A DNA stretch of 64,000 nucleotides, taken from the NCBI RefSeq assembly GCF_010994095.1, contig NZ_WJYO01000005.1, forward strand, positions 1-64,000, in the 5' to 3' direction. Positions 1 through 8,786 of this stretch are shown in pieces. Within the stretch, counting starts at the first letter, position 1; the number at the start of each line of letters is the position of its first letter. The position numbers and the translations under genes are program-made. This DNA comes from Mumia xiangluensis (lineage in GTDB: Bacteria; Actinomycetota; Actinomycetes; Propionibacteriales; Nocardioidaceae). The notes beneath the pieces are model-generated. The model worked only from the letters and a program-made list of their open reading frames with translations. It was not told the DNA's origin and did no database searches.

Positions 1-523
1 ACCGGCGGTGGGGGCGTGGGCTGAGTCGCGGGTTCGGTGGTCGAGGCGCGGAGGGATCGAGACCGGGTCTCGATCCTTCGCTGGCGCTTCGGCCTCGACC
101 AGCGGTGGGGGCGTGGGCTGAGTCGCGGGGTTCGGTGGTCGAGGCGCGGAGCGATCGAGACCGGGTCTCGATCCTCCGCTAGCGCTTCGGCCTCGACCAG
201 CGGTGGGGGCGGGGTTGGCGCTTCGGCCTCGACCAGCGGTGGGGGCGTGGTTGGCGCTTCGGCCTCGACCAGCGGTGGGGGCGGGGGCTGAGTCGCGGGG
301 TTCGGTGGTCGAGGCGCGGAGCGATCGAGACCGGGTCTCGATCCTCCGCTAGCGCTCCGGCCTCGACCAGCGAAGGGGGCGGGGTTGGCGCTTCGGCCTC
401 GACCAGCGGTGGGGGCGTGGTTGGCGCTTCGGCCTCGACCAGCGGTGGGGGCGACGCTAGCGCTTCGGCCTCGACCAGCGGAGGGGGCGGGGCTGGCGCT
501 CCGGCCTCGACCAGCGGAGGAGG
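1..523. repeat. Palindromic tandem repeat array at left edge
   Basis: The 14-nt word GGCCTCGACCAGCG occurs nine times at 91, 189, 225, 261, 359, 395, 431, 467 and 503 (the copy at 359 follows GCGCTCC rather than GCGCTTC). Spacings are only 36 or 98 nt. The 98-nt version carries an extra block with the perfect palindrome GATCGAGACC-G-GGTCTCGATC flanked by GGTCGAGGC and GCCTCGACC arms. Weak open frames cross the array but look like by-products of the repeats. The array stops about 20 nt from the glgE stop codon, so it may also end glgE transcripts. No other gene is seen here. Confidence 0.9.
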
Positions 524-2443
524 CTAGCGCAGCACGGTCAGCACGTGCGCGACTTCAGCATCGCCGCCGAGTCGCACGTAGTTGTCCTCGCCCCAGTCGA
601 ACACCTGCCCTGTGAGCTCGTCGCGTACGGCGAAGCGTTCGCCCCAGCCGATCCCGAGCGCCGGCAGGTCGAGGTGCACGGTCGTCTCGTGCGCGACGTG
701 CGGCTCGAGGTTCGCGACGACGATCACGGCGTCGTCCCGGTGTTCGGTCAGGTGTCGCCGCGAGTAGCAGAGCACCTGGTCGGCGTCGTTCTCGTGGACG
801 CGCAGCCGGTGCAGCTGCTGGAGGGCGGGGTGCTCGCGACGGATCTCGTTGAGCCGTGCGATGAACGGGGCGATCGAGTGCTCGACGTCGAAGTCGCGGT
901 GCCGCACCTCGTATTTCTCGGAGTCGAGGTACTCCTCGCTGCCAGGGCGCAGCGGTGTGTGCTCGAGGATCTCGAACCCGGAGTACATGCCCCAGGTCGG
1001 CGTGCCGGTGGCGGCGAGCACGGCGCGCAGCCGGAACATCGCAGGATCCCCGGCCTGCAGGTGCGTCGGGAGGATGTCGGGTGTGTTCACCCAGAACGCG
1101 GACCGCATCACGTGCGCCTTGCGGCCGGACACCTCCTCCAGGTACGAGGAGAGCTCGTCCTTGGTCTCGCGCCAGGTGAAGTACGTGTAGGACTGGTGGA
1201 ACCCGACGGTGCCGAGCGCGCGCATCATCGCGGGGCGCGTGAACGCCTCGGCGAGGAACAGGACGTCCGGGTCGGTCCGGCGCACCTCGGCGAGCAACCG
1301 CTCCCAGAAGGGCACGGGCTTCGTGTGCGGGTTGTCGACGCGGAAGATCCGGATCCCGCGGTCCATCCAGTGCCGGACGACGCGCAGCACCTCCGCGTAC
1401 AGGCCCTCGGGGTCGTTGTCGAAGTTCAGCGGATAGATGTCCTGGTACTTCTTGGGTGGGTTCTCGGCGTACGCGATCGTGCCGTCGGCGCGGGTCGTGA
1501 ACCACTCGGGGTGGGCAGCGACCCACGGGTGGTCCGGGGCGCACTGGAGTGCGAGGTCCAGCGCGACCTCCATGCCCCGGTCGCGGGTCGCGGCCACGAA
1601 CGCGGCGAGGTCGTCGTCCGTGCCGAGCTCGGGGTGGATCGCGTCGTGCCCGCCCTCGGCGGCGCCGATCGCCCACGGGGACCCGGGGTCGCCCGGCTCG
1701 GGGTGCAGCGAGTTGTTGCGGCCCTTGCGGTTCACCCGTCCGATCGGGTGGATCGGCGGCAGGTAGACGACGTCGAACCCCATCGCCGCGACCCGGTCGA
1801 GCTGGTCGATCGCGCCGCGCAGCCCGCCGTACGAGCGGGGGAACAGCTCGTACCAGGCGCCGCTCAGCGCCCGCTCGCGGTCGGCGAAGACGGGGTACGC
1901 CTGGGTGCTCTCGAGCAGGTCGCGCACCGGGTAGCGGCTCATGATCTCGAGCACGTCGGGCGCCGTCGCGGCATCGAGCCGTGCGGCCGCGTCGACGCGC
2001 CGGTCGCGCAATGCCTTGGCGGCGGCGCGCAGCGTCGTGCGCTCGGCCGTGCGACCACGGGGGAGGGCGGTCGCTGCACGCTCGAGCAGCAGGGCGCCCT
2101 CGATCGGCATCAGCTCGGTGTCGACGTCGGCGGCGACCTTGACCGGAGCGTCGTGCAGCCAGGTGCCGAACGGGTCGGACCACGTCTCGATGCGGTACGA
2201 CCATGCCCCGACCGCGTCGAGGGTGACCCACACCTCGTGGTGGTCGTTGTCCAGGTGGGGGAGCGGGATCCAGGCACGCTCGCGCCGGTCGGGACCGGTC
2301 AGGACGACTCCCGCGCCGAGCGCGTCGTGCCCTTCGCGGAAGATGCGCGCCCGGATCGGGAACGGCTCGCCCACCGCAGCCTTGGCGGCGTACGCACCGT
2401 GCTCGACGACTGGGCACACGTCCATCACCGGGATACGCAGCAT
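524..2443 (-). CDS. glgE: GlgE, alpha-1,4-glucan:maltose-1-phosphate maltosyltransferase
   Basis: GlgE transfers maltosyl units from maltose-1-phosphate to growing alpha-glucan in the cytoplasm (GH13 subfamily 3). The 639-aa product has an N-terminal beta-sandwich domain followed by the barrel. FRVDNPHTK carries the expected nucleophile Asp (about residue 370) and FLAEAFTRP the acid Glu (about residue 399). The start was placed at MLRIPVMDV because family members begin near this RIPV segment; the open frame continues upstream into the end of glgX. It lies 32 bp downstream of glgX on the same strand, so co-transcription is likely. It is slightly shorter than the Streptomyces and mycobacterial proteins, as I recall them. 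No treS, pep2 or glgB is visible in the window. Confidence 0.95.
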   Translation of the reverse strand: MLRIPVMDVCPVVEHGAYAAKAAVGEPFPIRARIFREGHDALGAGVVLTGPDRRERAWIPLPHLDNDHHEVWVTLDAVGAWSYRIETWSDPFGTWLHDAPVKVAADVDTELMPIEGALLLERAATALPRGRTAERTTLRAAAKALRDRRVDAAARLDAATAPDVLEIMSRYPVRDLLESTQAYPVFADRERALSGAWYELFPRSYGGLRGAIDQLDRVAAMGFDVVYLPPIHPIGRVNRKGRNNSLHPEPGDPGSPWAIGAAEGGHDAIHPELGTDDDLAAFVAATRDRGMEVALDLALQCAPDHPWVAAHPEWFTTRADGTIAYAENPPKKYQDIYPLNFDNDPEGLYAEVLRVVRHWMDRGIRIFRVDNPHTKPVPFWERLLAEVRRTDPDVLFLAEAFTRPAMMRALGTVGFHQSYTYFTWRETKDELSSYLEEVSGRKAHVMRSAFWVNTPDILPTHLQAGDPAMFRLRAVLAATGTPTWGMYSGFEILEHTPLRPGSEEYLDSEKYEVRHRDFDVEHSIAPFIARLNEIRREHPALQQLHRLRVHENDADQVLCYSRRHLTEHRDDAVIVVANLEPHVAHETTVHLDLPALGIGWGERFAVRDELTGQVFDWGEDNYVRLGGDAEVAHVLTVLR

Positions 2444-2475
2444 GCGCGCCACGCTATCCGAACGGGCGCCGTGCC

Positions 2476-4467
2476 TCAGGACGCCTCCAGCAGCACGACG
2501 AGGCTGTGCGCGGCGACCCGCACCGACGCGCCGGAGTCGTACGCCCCGTCGTGCCCGAGGTCGGCTGTGTCGAGCGCGACGGCGTACTTCCACGGCCACG
2601 GGCCGTCCGGCAGCATCCAGTCGACCGGCTCGTCGCCTGAGTTGAGGAGCACGACCGCGCACGAGGCGCCCTCGCCCGCCGCCAACCCGTCGAGCGAGGC
2701 TCCGTCGAGCGCCATGCCGATCGTGCGCAGCCCGTCGTCGTGCCAGTCGCCGTCGGCCCACGGACGCCCGTCGGGGTGCAGCCAGCGGAGGTCTTCGCGG
2801 CCGTTCTCCGCGGACACTGCGCCGGTGTAGAACCGCGTCGGCCGCAGCACGGGATGCTCGGCCCGCAGCGCCGTCGCCCGCGCGACGACCTCGCGGAGGT
2901 GCTCCCAGCCGACCTCGGCGATCGGAGGCAGCCAGGTGAGAGGCGAGTCGTGGCAGTACGCGTTGTTGTTGCCGTGCTGCGTCTGGCCGAGCTCGTCGCC
3001 GGCCCTGAGCATCGGCACGCCGGCGGCGAGCAGCGTCGTCGCGACGAGGTTGGCGGCCTGGCGTCGGCGCAGCCCCAGCACGTCGACGTCGTCGGTCTCG
3101 CCCTCGACGCCGCAGTTCCAGGAGCGGTTGCCGGAATGTCCGTCGCGGTTGTCCTCACCATTGGCTTCGTTGTGCTTGTCGTCGTACGAGACGAGGTCGC
3201 GCAGCGTGAACCCGTCGTGAGCGGTGACGAAGTTCACCGACGCCTGCGGGGGGCGTCCGCTCGGCTCGAACGTCGCCGACGAGCCCGCCAGCCGCATCGC
3301 GATGCCGGCGACGCCGCCACCGTGGCCGCGCCAGAAGTCGCGCACGTCGTCGCGGAACGTGTCGTTCCACTCGCTCCAGCCCTGCGGGTAGCCGCCGACG
3401 AGGTAGCCGTCCATGCTCGCGTCCCACGGCTCGGCGATCAGCTTGACGCCTCGCAGCACGGGGTCACGGCTGATCGTCTCGATCACCGACCGCGCGACGT
3501 CGACGCGGCCGCGCCCGGTGCGTGCGAGCGCGGACGTCAGGTCGAAGCGGAACCCGTCGACGTGCATCTCGCGCACCCAGTAGCGCAGCGACTCGATGAT
3601 CAGCGCGGACGCCGGGGCCGAGTCGGCGCGCAGCGTGTTGCCGCAGCCGGTGACGTCGAAGTAGTGCCCCTGGGCGTGCCGGTAGTAGCCGGTGTCGTCC
3701 AGCGCCCGCAGGTGGATCCGCGGGCCGCCCTCGCCACCCTCGGCGGTGTGGTTGTAGACGACGTCGAGGATCACCTCGAGGCCCCGCGCGTGCAGGGCGC
3801 GCACCATCTCCTTGAACTCGCTGACCGGGTCGTCGGTCGCCGCGTACGGGGCGTGCGGGGCGAGGTAGGCGACGCTGTTGTAGCCCCAGTAGTTGACGAG
3901 GCCGCGGTCGGCGACCGTCGGCTCGGTGACGAAGTGGTGCACGGGCAGCAGCTCGACCGCGGTCACCCCGAGGTCGGCGAGGCGGTCGAGGACGGCGGGG
4001 TGCGCCAGCCCGGCGTACGTGCCGCGGATCTCCTCGGGGACGTCCGGGTGCTGCATCGTCAGGCCGCGCACGTGCGCCTCGTACACGACCGTGCGGTCCC
4101 ACGGCGTCCGTGGTGGCTCGTCCCCGGACCAGTCGAACGCCGGGTCGGCGACGTACGAGCGCAGCCGGGACGTGTTGCCCTCGAGTCCGCCGACGACGTG
4201 CTTCGCGTACGGGTCGAGCACCCGCACCCCGTCGACCTCGAGCGCATACTCCTGGCCCGGGCCGATCCCGCGGACCTCCACGTGCCAGATCGAGCCGGTC
4301 CGGGACTCGAGCTCGTACGTCCCGACGCCGGGAAGCACCAGTCGCACCCGCCGGGCACGGGGCGCGTGGACGGCGAAGTTGGTGCCGGACACGACGGGTT
4401 GCGACCCGAGGGGGTACGGGGTGCCCGGTGCGCTGGGGTGGCGCTCGTACGCCCAGGTCTCGACCAT
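2476..4467 (-). CDS. glgX: GlgX/TreX, glycogen debranching enzyme
   Basis: GlgX is an isoamylase-type GH13 enzyme that hydrolyses alpha-1,6 branches of glycogen. The 663-aa protein has an N-terminal CBM48-like region (residues about 15-110), then the barrel with VILDVVYNHT, DGFRFDLTSA (nucleophile Asp about 309), LIAEPWD (acid Glu about 346) and TAHDGFTLRDLVSYD. The start MVETWAYERH fits family N-termini. The only Shine-Dalgarno-like string, GGAGGG, directly abuts this ATG, which is too close to work normally, so a leaderless or slightly different start is possible. It heads the glgX-glgE pair and diverges from the enoyl-CoA hydratase gene across a 143-bp gap. Confidence 0.95.
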   Translation of the reverse strand: MVETWAYERHPSAPGTPYPLGSQPVVSGTNFAVHAPRARRVRLVLPGVGTYELESRTGSIWHVEVRGIGPGQEYALEVDGVRVLDPYAKHVVGGLEGNTSRLRSYVADPAFDWSGDEPPRTPWDRTVVYEAHVRGLTMQHPDVPEEIRGTYAGLAHPAVLDRLADLGVTAVELLPVHHFVTEPTVADRGLVNYWGYNSVAYLAPHAPYAATDDPVSEFKEMVRALHARGLEVILDVVYNHTAEGGEGGPRIHLRALDDTGYYRHAQGHYFDVTGCGNTLRADSAPASALIIESLRYWVREMHVDGFRFDLTSALARTGRGRVDVARSVIETISRDPVLRGVKLIAEPWDASMDGYLVGGYPQGWSEWNDTFRDDVRDFWRGHGGGVAGIAMRLAGSSATFEPSGRPPQASVNFVTAHDGFTLRDLVSYDDKHNEANGEDNRDGHSGNRSWNCGVEGETDDVDVLGLRRRQAANLVATTLLAAGVPMLRAGDELGQTQHGNNNAYCHDSPLTWLPPIAEVGWEHLREVVARATALRAEHPVLRPTRFYTGAVSAENGREDLRWLHPDGRPWADGDWHDDGLRTIGMALDGASLDGLAAGEGASCAVVLLNSGDEPVDWMLPDGPWPWKYAVALDTADLGHDGAYDSGASVRVAAHSLVVLLEAS

Positions 4468-4610
4468 CCCTCCATCATGGGGCACCGGGCCGACGTGCCA
4501 AGCCTGCGGTGTGTGGCGTTCGCTACCCTCGGACCACGCGTACGTCGACAGCACGACTGTCACGACGCCCGCACAGACCGAGGCTTCACGCCCGAAGGAA
4601 GGCAGCACTC

Positions 4611-5390
4611 ATGGGTGAGTTCGTCAGGCTCGAGGTAGCCGACGGCGTCGGGACGATCCGTCTGGACCGTCCGAAGATGAACGCGATCGGCCTGCAGCTC
4701 CAGACCGAGCTCGCCGAGTGCGCCGCGGAGGCGACTGAGCGTGCCGACGTGGCCGCCGTCGTCGTGTACGGCGGAGAGCGCGTCTTCGCCGCCGGCGCGG
4801 ACATCAAGGAGATGTCCGACCTCACCTATCGCGAGATGAACGTCCGTGGCCAGGCGCTCCAGACCGCGTTCAACGCCGTCGCCGCGATCCCGAAGCCGAC
4901 GGTCTCGGCGATCACCGGGTACGCCCTCGGCGGCGGTTGCGAGCTCGCGATGTGCACCGACCTCCGCTTCGCGGCCGACAACGCCAAGCTCGGGCAGCCC
5001 GAGGTCCTCCTCGGCATCATCCCGGGCGCCGGCGGCACGCAGCGCCTCCCGCGCCTCGTCGGCCCGGCCAAGGCGAAGGACATCATGTTCACCGGCCGCA
5101 TGGTCGACGCCGCCGAGGCGCTCGAGATCGGCCTCGTCGACCGGCTCTTCCCGGCGGAGTCGGTGTACGACGAGGCGCTCGCGTGGGCACGGCAGTTCGT
5201 CGGCGCCGCCTCCCTCGCGCTGCGCGGCATCAAGGAGGCCACCGACCGTGGCCTCGAGGTCGACCTCGCGACCGGGCTCGAGATCGAGCGTCACGTGTTC
5301 TCGGCGCTGTTCGCGACCGAGGACCAGAAGGCCGGCATGCGGTCGTTCATCGAGAACGGGCCTGGCAAGGCCACCTTCGAGGGGAAGTAG
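4611..5390 (+). CDS. Enoyl-CoA hydratase/isomerase family protein
   Basis: This 259-aa crotonase-fold protein probably hydrates trans-2-enoyl-CoA in fatty-acid oxidation. Both catalytic glutamates of true hydratases are present and 20 residues apart, E111 in GGGCELAMC and E131 in QPEVLLGIIPGAGG. The CoA-binding AAGADIKEM loop is intact. The start is supported by AAGGAAGG about 8 nt upstream. A TACCCT box at 4524-4529 could be the -10 element, giving a leader of about 75 nt. It is followed after 4 nt by a methyltransferase gene whose ribosome site lies in its last codons. The exact substrate cannot be read from the sequence. Confidence 0.93.
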   Translation: MGEFVRLEVADGVGTIRLDRPKMNAIGLQLQTELAECAAEATERADVAAVVVYGGERVFAAGADIKEMSDLTYREMNVRGQALQTAFNAVAAIPKPTVSAITGYALGGGCELAMCTDLRFAADNAKLGQPEVLLGIIPGAGGTQRLPRLVGPAKAKDIMFTGRMVDAAEALEIGLVDRLFPAESVYDEALAWARQFVGAASLALRGIKEATDRGLEVDLATGLEIERHVFSALFATEDQKAGMRSFIENGPGKATFEGK

Positions 5391-5394
5391 CACC

Positions 5395-6345
5395 ATGACC
5401 ACCGACGCCGCCCCCAACCCGCACGCGTCTGCGGACCAGGTCGAGGCCGCCTGGCACGACACCAAGCTCGCACAGGTCCTGTACCACGACTGGGAAGCCC
5501 AGACGTACGACGAGAAGTGGTCGATCTCGTTCGACGAGCGCTGCATCTCCTACGCCCGCGACCGGTTCGTCGCCGTCGCAGGCGAGAGCGGCTGGCCGTA
5601 CGGTCGCAGCCTCGAGATCGGCGCCGGCACCGGCTTCTTCACGCTCAACCTGATGCTCGCCGGCGTGATCGACAAGGGCACGGTCACCGACATCTCGCCG
5701 GGGATGGTCGAGGTCGCCAAGCGCAACGCCGACGGTCTCGGCTTCGCGCTCGACGGGCAGGCTGCGGACGCGGAGGAGCTGCCGTTCCCCGACGAGTCGT
5801 TCGACCTCGTCATCGGCCACGCGGTGATCCACCACATCCCCGACGTCGAGAAGGCGTTCCGCGAGATGCTGCGCGTGCTGCGTCCCGGCGGCCGCATCGT
5901 CATCTGCGGCGAGCCGACCGCGCGCGGTGACTTCGTGGCACGTCGCCTGTCGCGCCTGACCTGGTGGGCGACCACCAACGCGACGAAGCTCGGTCCGCTG
6001 CGCGAGTGGTCGCGACCGGCCGAGGAGCTCGACGAGTCGTCACGGGCGGCTGCGCTCGAGGCGGTCGTCGACCTGCACACATTCGAGCCTTCGGCGCTCG
6101 AGCGTCTCGTGCTGCGCGCCGGCGGCGTGAACGTCCGTACGGCGACCGAGGAGCTGACGGCGTCCTGGTTCGGCTGGCCGGTCCGGACGTTCGAGGCGGC
6201 GGTTCCCGAGGAGAAGCTGGGGCTGCGCTGGCGCATGTTCGCGTACAAGTCGTGGCTGCGGCTGTCCGCGCTCGACAAGGCGCTGAGCCCGGTGGTGCCC
6301 AAGGGTCTCTACTACAACGTCTCGGTGGCGGCGACCAAGCCGTGA
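5395..6345 (+). CDS. Class I SAM-dependent methyltransferase
   Basis: The 316-aa protein has the Rossmann-fold motif I LEIGAGTGFF (residues about 68-77), motif II-like acidic turn TDISPGM, and post-motif segment DLVIGHAVIHHIPD, typical of Methyltransf_11 enzymes. The C-terminal 130 residues are less conserved and probably bind the acceptor. The upstream gene ends 4 nt before the start codon and AGGGGAAG overlaps its stop, so translation is coupled. The downstream acyltransferase overlaps by 4 nt (GTGA). The trio suggests modification of a lipid or polyketide-like acyl product, but the substrate is unknown. Confidence 0.85.
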   Translation: MTTDAAPNPHASADQVEAAWHDTKLAQVLYHDWEAQTYDEKWSISFDERCISYARDRFVAVAGESGWPYGRSLEIGAGTGFFTLNLMLAGVIDKGTVTDISPGMVEVAKRNADGLGFALDGQAADAEELPFPDESFDLVIGHAVIHHIPDVEKAFREMLRVLRPGGRIVICGEPTARGDFVARRLSRLTWWATTNATKLGPLREWSRPAEELDESSRAAALEAVVDLHTFEPSALERLVLRAGGVNVRTATEELTASWFGWPVRTFEAAVPEEKLGLRWRMFAYKSWLRLSALDKALSPVVPKGLYYNVSVAATKP

Positions 6346-7028
6346 CCGCACCCCGCCAGGCGCGGTTCCTGACGCTGGACTCGCTGCGGTGGGTGCGCCG
6401 CCATCGGGCCTGGACCTGGTACCACGTCGTCCGCTACTGGCGGTTCTGGCGGTTCAAGCGCCGCCACCCGGACGTCGTCACGGAGGGCTTCGTATTCCTC
6501 GGCCGCGGCGTCGTGATCGAGACGAAGCCGCCGTACGGCCGGGTGGTCCTGGGCAGGTTCGTGCACCTGGGCGACCGTACGGCGCTGCGCGCCCACAACG
6601 GCACGCTGCGGCTCGGTGACAAGGTCGTCATGGGGTCCGACAACACCGTCAACGCGCACCTCGACATCGAGATCGGTGCGGCGACGATCGTGTCGGACTG
6701 GACCTACATCTGCGACTTCGACCACGTGACGCTCGACCTGGCGAAGCCGATCAAGGACCAGGGGCTGGTGGTCTCGCCGGTCCGTATCGGCCCTCACTCG
6801 TGGATCGGCGTGAAGGCGACCGTCCTCCGCGGGACGCGGACCGGACGTGGCGTCGTCCTCGCCGCCCACACCGTGGCCCGCGGCGAGTATCCCGACTTCG
6901 CGATCGTCGCCGGGCTGCCCGGCCGCGTGGTCAAGAGCCGTCGCGACGACCTGGAGGACTGGGTGGAGCTCCAGCGCTACACCGCCGAGGTCGCGGGCGA
7001 GCAGGCGGAGGCGCGCAGGGAGAGCTGA
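6342..7028 (+). CDS. Left-handed beta-helix acyltransferase (hexapeptide family)
   Basis: The 228-aa product has an N-terminal basic, Trp-rich segment (residues 10-40) followed by imperfect hexapeptide repeats such as IEIGAATIVSD and IGPHSWIGVKATVLRG, then the usual AGLPGRVVKSRR exit. This is the architecture of CoA/ACP-dependent O-acetyl or acyl transferases of the LbH superfamily. The GTG start overlaps the preceding stop (GTGA), so it is read as the third gene of the operon. Trp/Arg-rich N-termini in such enzymes can associate with membranes, but no clear transmembrane helix is present. The acceptor is not identifiable. Confidence 0.82.
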   Translation: MTAPRQARFLTLDSLRWVRRHRAWTWYHVVRYWRFWRFKRRHPDVVTEGFVFLGRGVVIETKPPYGRVVLGRFVHLGDRTALRAHNGTLRLGDKVVMGSDNTVNAHLDIEIGAATIVSDWTYICDFDHVTLDLAKPIKDQGLVVSPVRIGPHSWIGVKATVLRGTRTGRGVVLAAHTVARGEYPDFAIVAGLPGRVVKSRRDDLEDWVELQRYTAEVAGEQAEARRES

Positions 7029-7170
7029 CCCACTTTCGCTGGTCGAGCCCTTCGATATGCGCTCGTTCCTCGCGCTACTCAGGACAAGTAGCCCGGAGCG
7101 CTGGCGGACGGTGTATCGAGGCCCGTTCTGCCCTCAGCGAAGACGCTGTCGCGCGACCGCCCGGCCGTCG

Positions 7171-7176
7171 TAGCCT
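7171..7176 (+). promoter_or_regulatory. -10 box of the ClgR/PopR-like gene
   Basis: TAGCCT ends 6 nt before the ATG, the spacing of leaderless actinobacterial promoters. No -35 match is obvious. Confidence 0.5.
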
Positions 7177-7182
7177 CGGGCC

Positions 7183-7527
7183 ATGGGAGACGTCGTACGC
7201 CTCGGCCCCCGCCCGGCCGCGCCGGCCCCGCGCGCGACCGAGCCGGAGCCCCTGTGGCGGGAGGTCGTCGGTCGACGCCTGCGGGCCGCGCGCCTCGCGA
7301 GCGGCAAGCGCCTCGTCGACACCGCGGCCGCCGCGGGCATCTCTCCGCAGTACCTCTCGGAGGTCGAGCGCGGACGCAAGGAGCCGTCGAGCGAGATCCT
7401 CGCCGCCGTGTCGGGCGCCCTCGGCCTCACGCTGCTCGACCTCACGGAGCATGTCAGCGGCGACCTCCGCCGTACGGCTTCGACGTCCGTCCCGCGGGGT
7501 CCGCAGGCGCTCGCGCGAGCCATCTGA
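7183..7527 (+). CDS. ClgR/PopR-type HTH (XRE) regulator
   Basis: The 114-aa protein is one HTH_3 domain (residues about 28-85): RLRAARLASGKRLVDTAAAA, then GISPQYLSEVERGRKEPSSE. This is close to the actinobacterial ClgR/PopR regulators, which activate clp protease operons and are themselves degraded by Clp. It converges on a two-gene ClpP operon with a 21-bp gap, so the operon is probably its target; that is inference from context. A leaderless start is likely (-10 box 6 nt upstream). The last residues read LARAI; C-terminal hydrophobic residues act as Clp degrons in related regulators, but whether that applies here is unknown. Confidence 0.85.
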   Translation: MGDVVRLGPRPAAPAPRATEPEPLWREVVGRRLRAARLASGKRLVDTAAAAGISPQYLSEVERGRKEPSSEILAAVSGALGLTLLDLTEHVSGDLRRTASTSVPRGPQALARAI

Positions 7528-7548
7528 CCGCTCCCTCCTGACGACGCG

Positions 7549-8145
7549 TCACTGCTGCGACGGCGCCATCACCGCGTCGACGAGTCCGTACGCCCGCGCC
7601 GCCTCCGCGGAGAAGACCCGGTCGCGGTCGGTGTCGTGCCGCAGTGTTGCGACGGCCTGGCCGGTGTGCGCGGAAAGGATCGCTTCCATCTCGTTGCGCA
7701 CCCGGACCACCTCGTCGGCCTGGAGGATGAGGTCCGGGACGGCGCCCTGTCCGCGCACCGCCGGCTGGTGCAGCACGAAGCGGGCGTGCGGGAGCGCCGC
7801 GCGCCGGCCGGGCTCGCCACCCGCGACGAGAACGGCGCCGGCCGCGATCGCCTGACCGACGCAGAACGTGGCGATGGGCGAGCGGACGTGCTGCATCGTG
7901 TCGTACACGGCCAGCATCGCCGTCTCGTCGCCGCCCTCGCAGTTCACGTACAGGTTGATCTCGGCGTCCGGGTTGTCCGCCTCGAGGTGCAGCAGCTGGG
8001 CGATGAGCGCGTTGGCGACGCCGGCGTCGATGGCGGTGCCGAGATAGACGATGCGCTCGGTGAGCAGGTGCGAGTAGACGTCCATGATCCGCTCGCCGCG
8101 CGGGTGGTTCGCGATGACGTTCGGGATCGCGTAGGTGCTGCTCAT
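7549..8145 (-). CDS. ClpP-like protein lacking the catalytic serine
   Basis: The 198-aa ClpP-fold protein keeps the His (H126 in FVLHQP) and the Asp region (DRDRVFSAE). The nucleophile position reads GQAIAAGAV, where active ClpP has GQAxSxGA, so Ser is replaced by Ala101. The substrate-strand motif SPGG is also changed, to CEGG (residues 69-72). It is therefore probably a structural or regulatory subunit, like ClpR of cyanobacteria and plastids. It overlaps the upstream active clpP by ATGA, so the two are made together. The frame is intact with normal codon use, so it is not a decaying pseudogene. A sequencing error is unlikely because two separate motifs are altered. Confidence 0.9.
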   Translation of the reverse strand: MSSTYAIPNVIANHPRGERIMDVYSHLLTERIVYLGTAIDAGVANALIAQLLHLEADNPDAEINLYVNCEGGDETAMLAVYDTMQHVRSPIATFCVGQAIAAGAVLVAGGEPGRRAALPHARFVLHQPAVRGQGAVPDLILQADEVVRVRNEMEAILSAHTGQAVATLRHDTDRDRVFSAEAARAYGLVDAVMAPSQQ

Positions 8146-8756
8146 CGCGCGCCTCCGATCCCGACCGTGCGACGCCGGTTCGGCATCACCTGGTCGAAGG
8201 TGTCGACCACGTGGTCGACGAACCCGTACGCCTTCGCCTCCGCGGCGGTGTACCAGCGGTCGTGCAGCGAGTCCTCGAAGATCCGCTCGACCGGTTGCCC
8301 GGTGTCGTCGGCGATCAGAGCGAGAACCGTGTCGCGGGTGTGGCGGAGGTCGTCGGCCTGGACCTCGATCTCGACGGCCGTGCCGCCGATGCCCGCGGAG
8401 CCCTGGTGCATGAGGATCCGCGAGTGAGGCAGCGCGAACCGTTTGCCCGGTGTCCCCGCCGAGAGCAGGAACTGGCCCGCGCTGCACGCGATGCCGAGCG
8501 CGAGCGTCGAGACGTCGCACGGGACGAGTCGTAGGACGTCGCGCAGCGCGAGCATCGCCGGGACCGAGCCGCCGGGGGAGTGGATCCAGAGGGCGACGTC
8601 GGCGGCCGGGTCGTCGGCAGCGAGCGAGAGGAGCTGGGTGGCGAGGAGGGTGCCGTTGTCGTCGTCGAGGACGCCGTCGAGGACGAGGATCCGTCGCCCG
8701 AGCAGCTGCTGCCGGCTGATGGTGTCGAAGAGCGGTGGTGCGTTGTCGTGTGCCAT
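8142..8756 (-). CDS. clpP: ClpP, ATP-dependent Clp protease proteolytic subunit
   Basis: The 204-aa subunit has the full triad: Ser92 in GIACSAGQFLL, His117 in ILMHQG, and Asp166 in HDRWYTAAEAKAYG. The SPGGS strand motif is intact. It should form the chamber of a Clp protease with a ClpC/ClpX ATPase encoded elsewhere. It is first in an operon with the serine-less paralogue (4-nt overlap), so a mixed tetradecamer is likely. The context of two ClpP genes plus a ClgR/PopR-type regulator resembles the Streptomyces clpP3-clpP4-popR locus. Two main housekeeping clpP genes probably lie elsewhere. GGAGG lies only 1 nt before the ATG. Confidence 0.93.
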   Translation of the reverse strand: MAHDNAPPLFDTISRQQLLGRRILVLDGVLDDDNGTLLATQLLSLAADDPAADVALWIHSPGGSVPAMLALRDVLRLVPCDVSTLALGIACSAGQFLLSAGTPGKRFALPHSRILMHQGSAGIGGTAVEIEVQADDLRHTRDTVLALIADDTGQPVERIFEDSLHDRWYTAAEAKAYGFVDHVVDTFDQVMPNRRRTVGIGGAR

Positions 8757-8786
8757 GCCTCCACCGTGCGTCCGTGAAGGCTGCGC

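Noticed and set aside
37-291. Gly/Ser-rich open frame in the left array
   Set aside because: Translation of the repeats only.
1-523. Possible CRISPR array
   Set aside because: Units are 36 or 98 nt with near-identical sequence throughout, no unique spacers and no cas genes.
545-2830. Long plus-strand open frame opposite glgE
   Set aside because: Shadow of GC-rich coding sequence; the product is Arg/Val/Asp-rich with no domain, while the opposite strand encodes a clear GlgE.
7549-8145. Pseudogene interpretation of the serine-less ClpP
   Set aside because: Full length, no frameshift, His and Asp retained, tight coupling to active clpP; loss of Ser looks selected.
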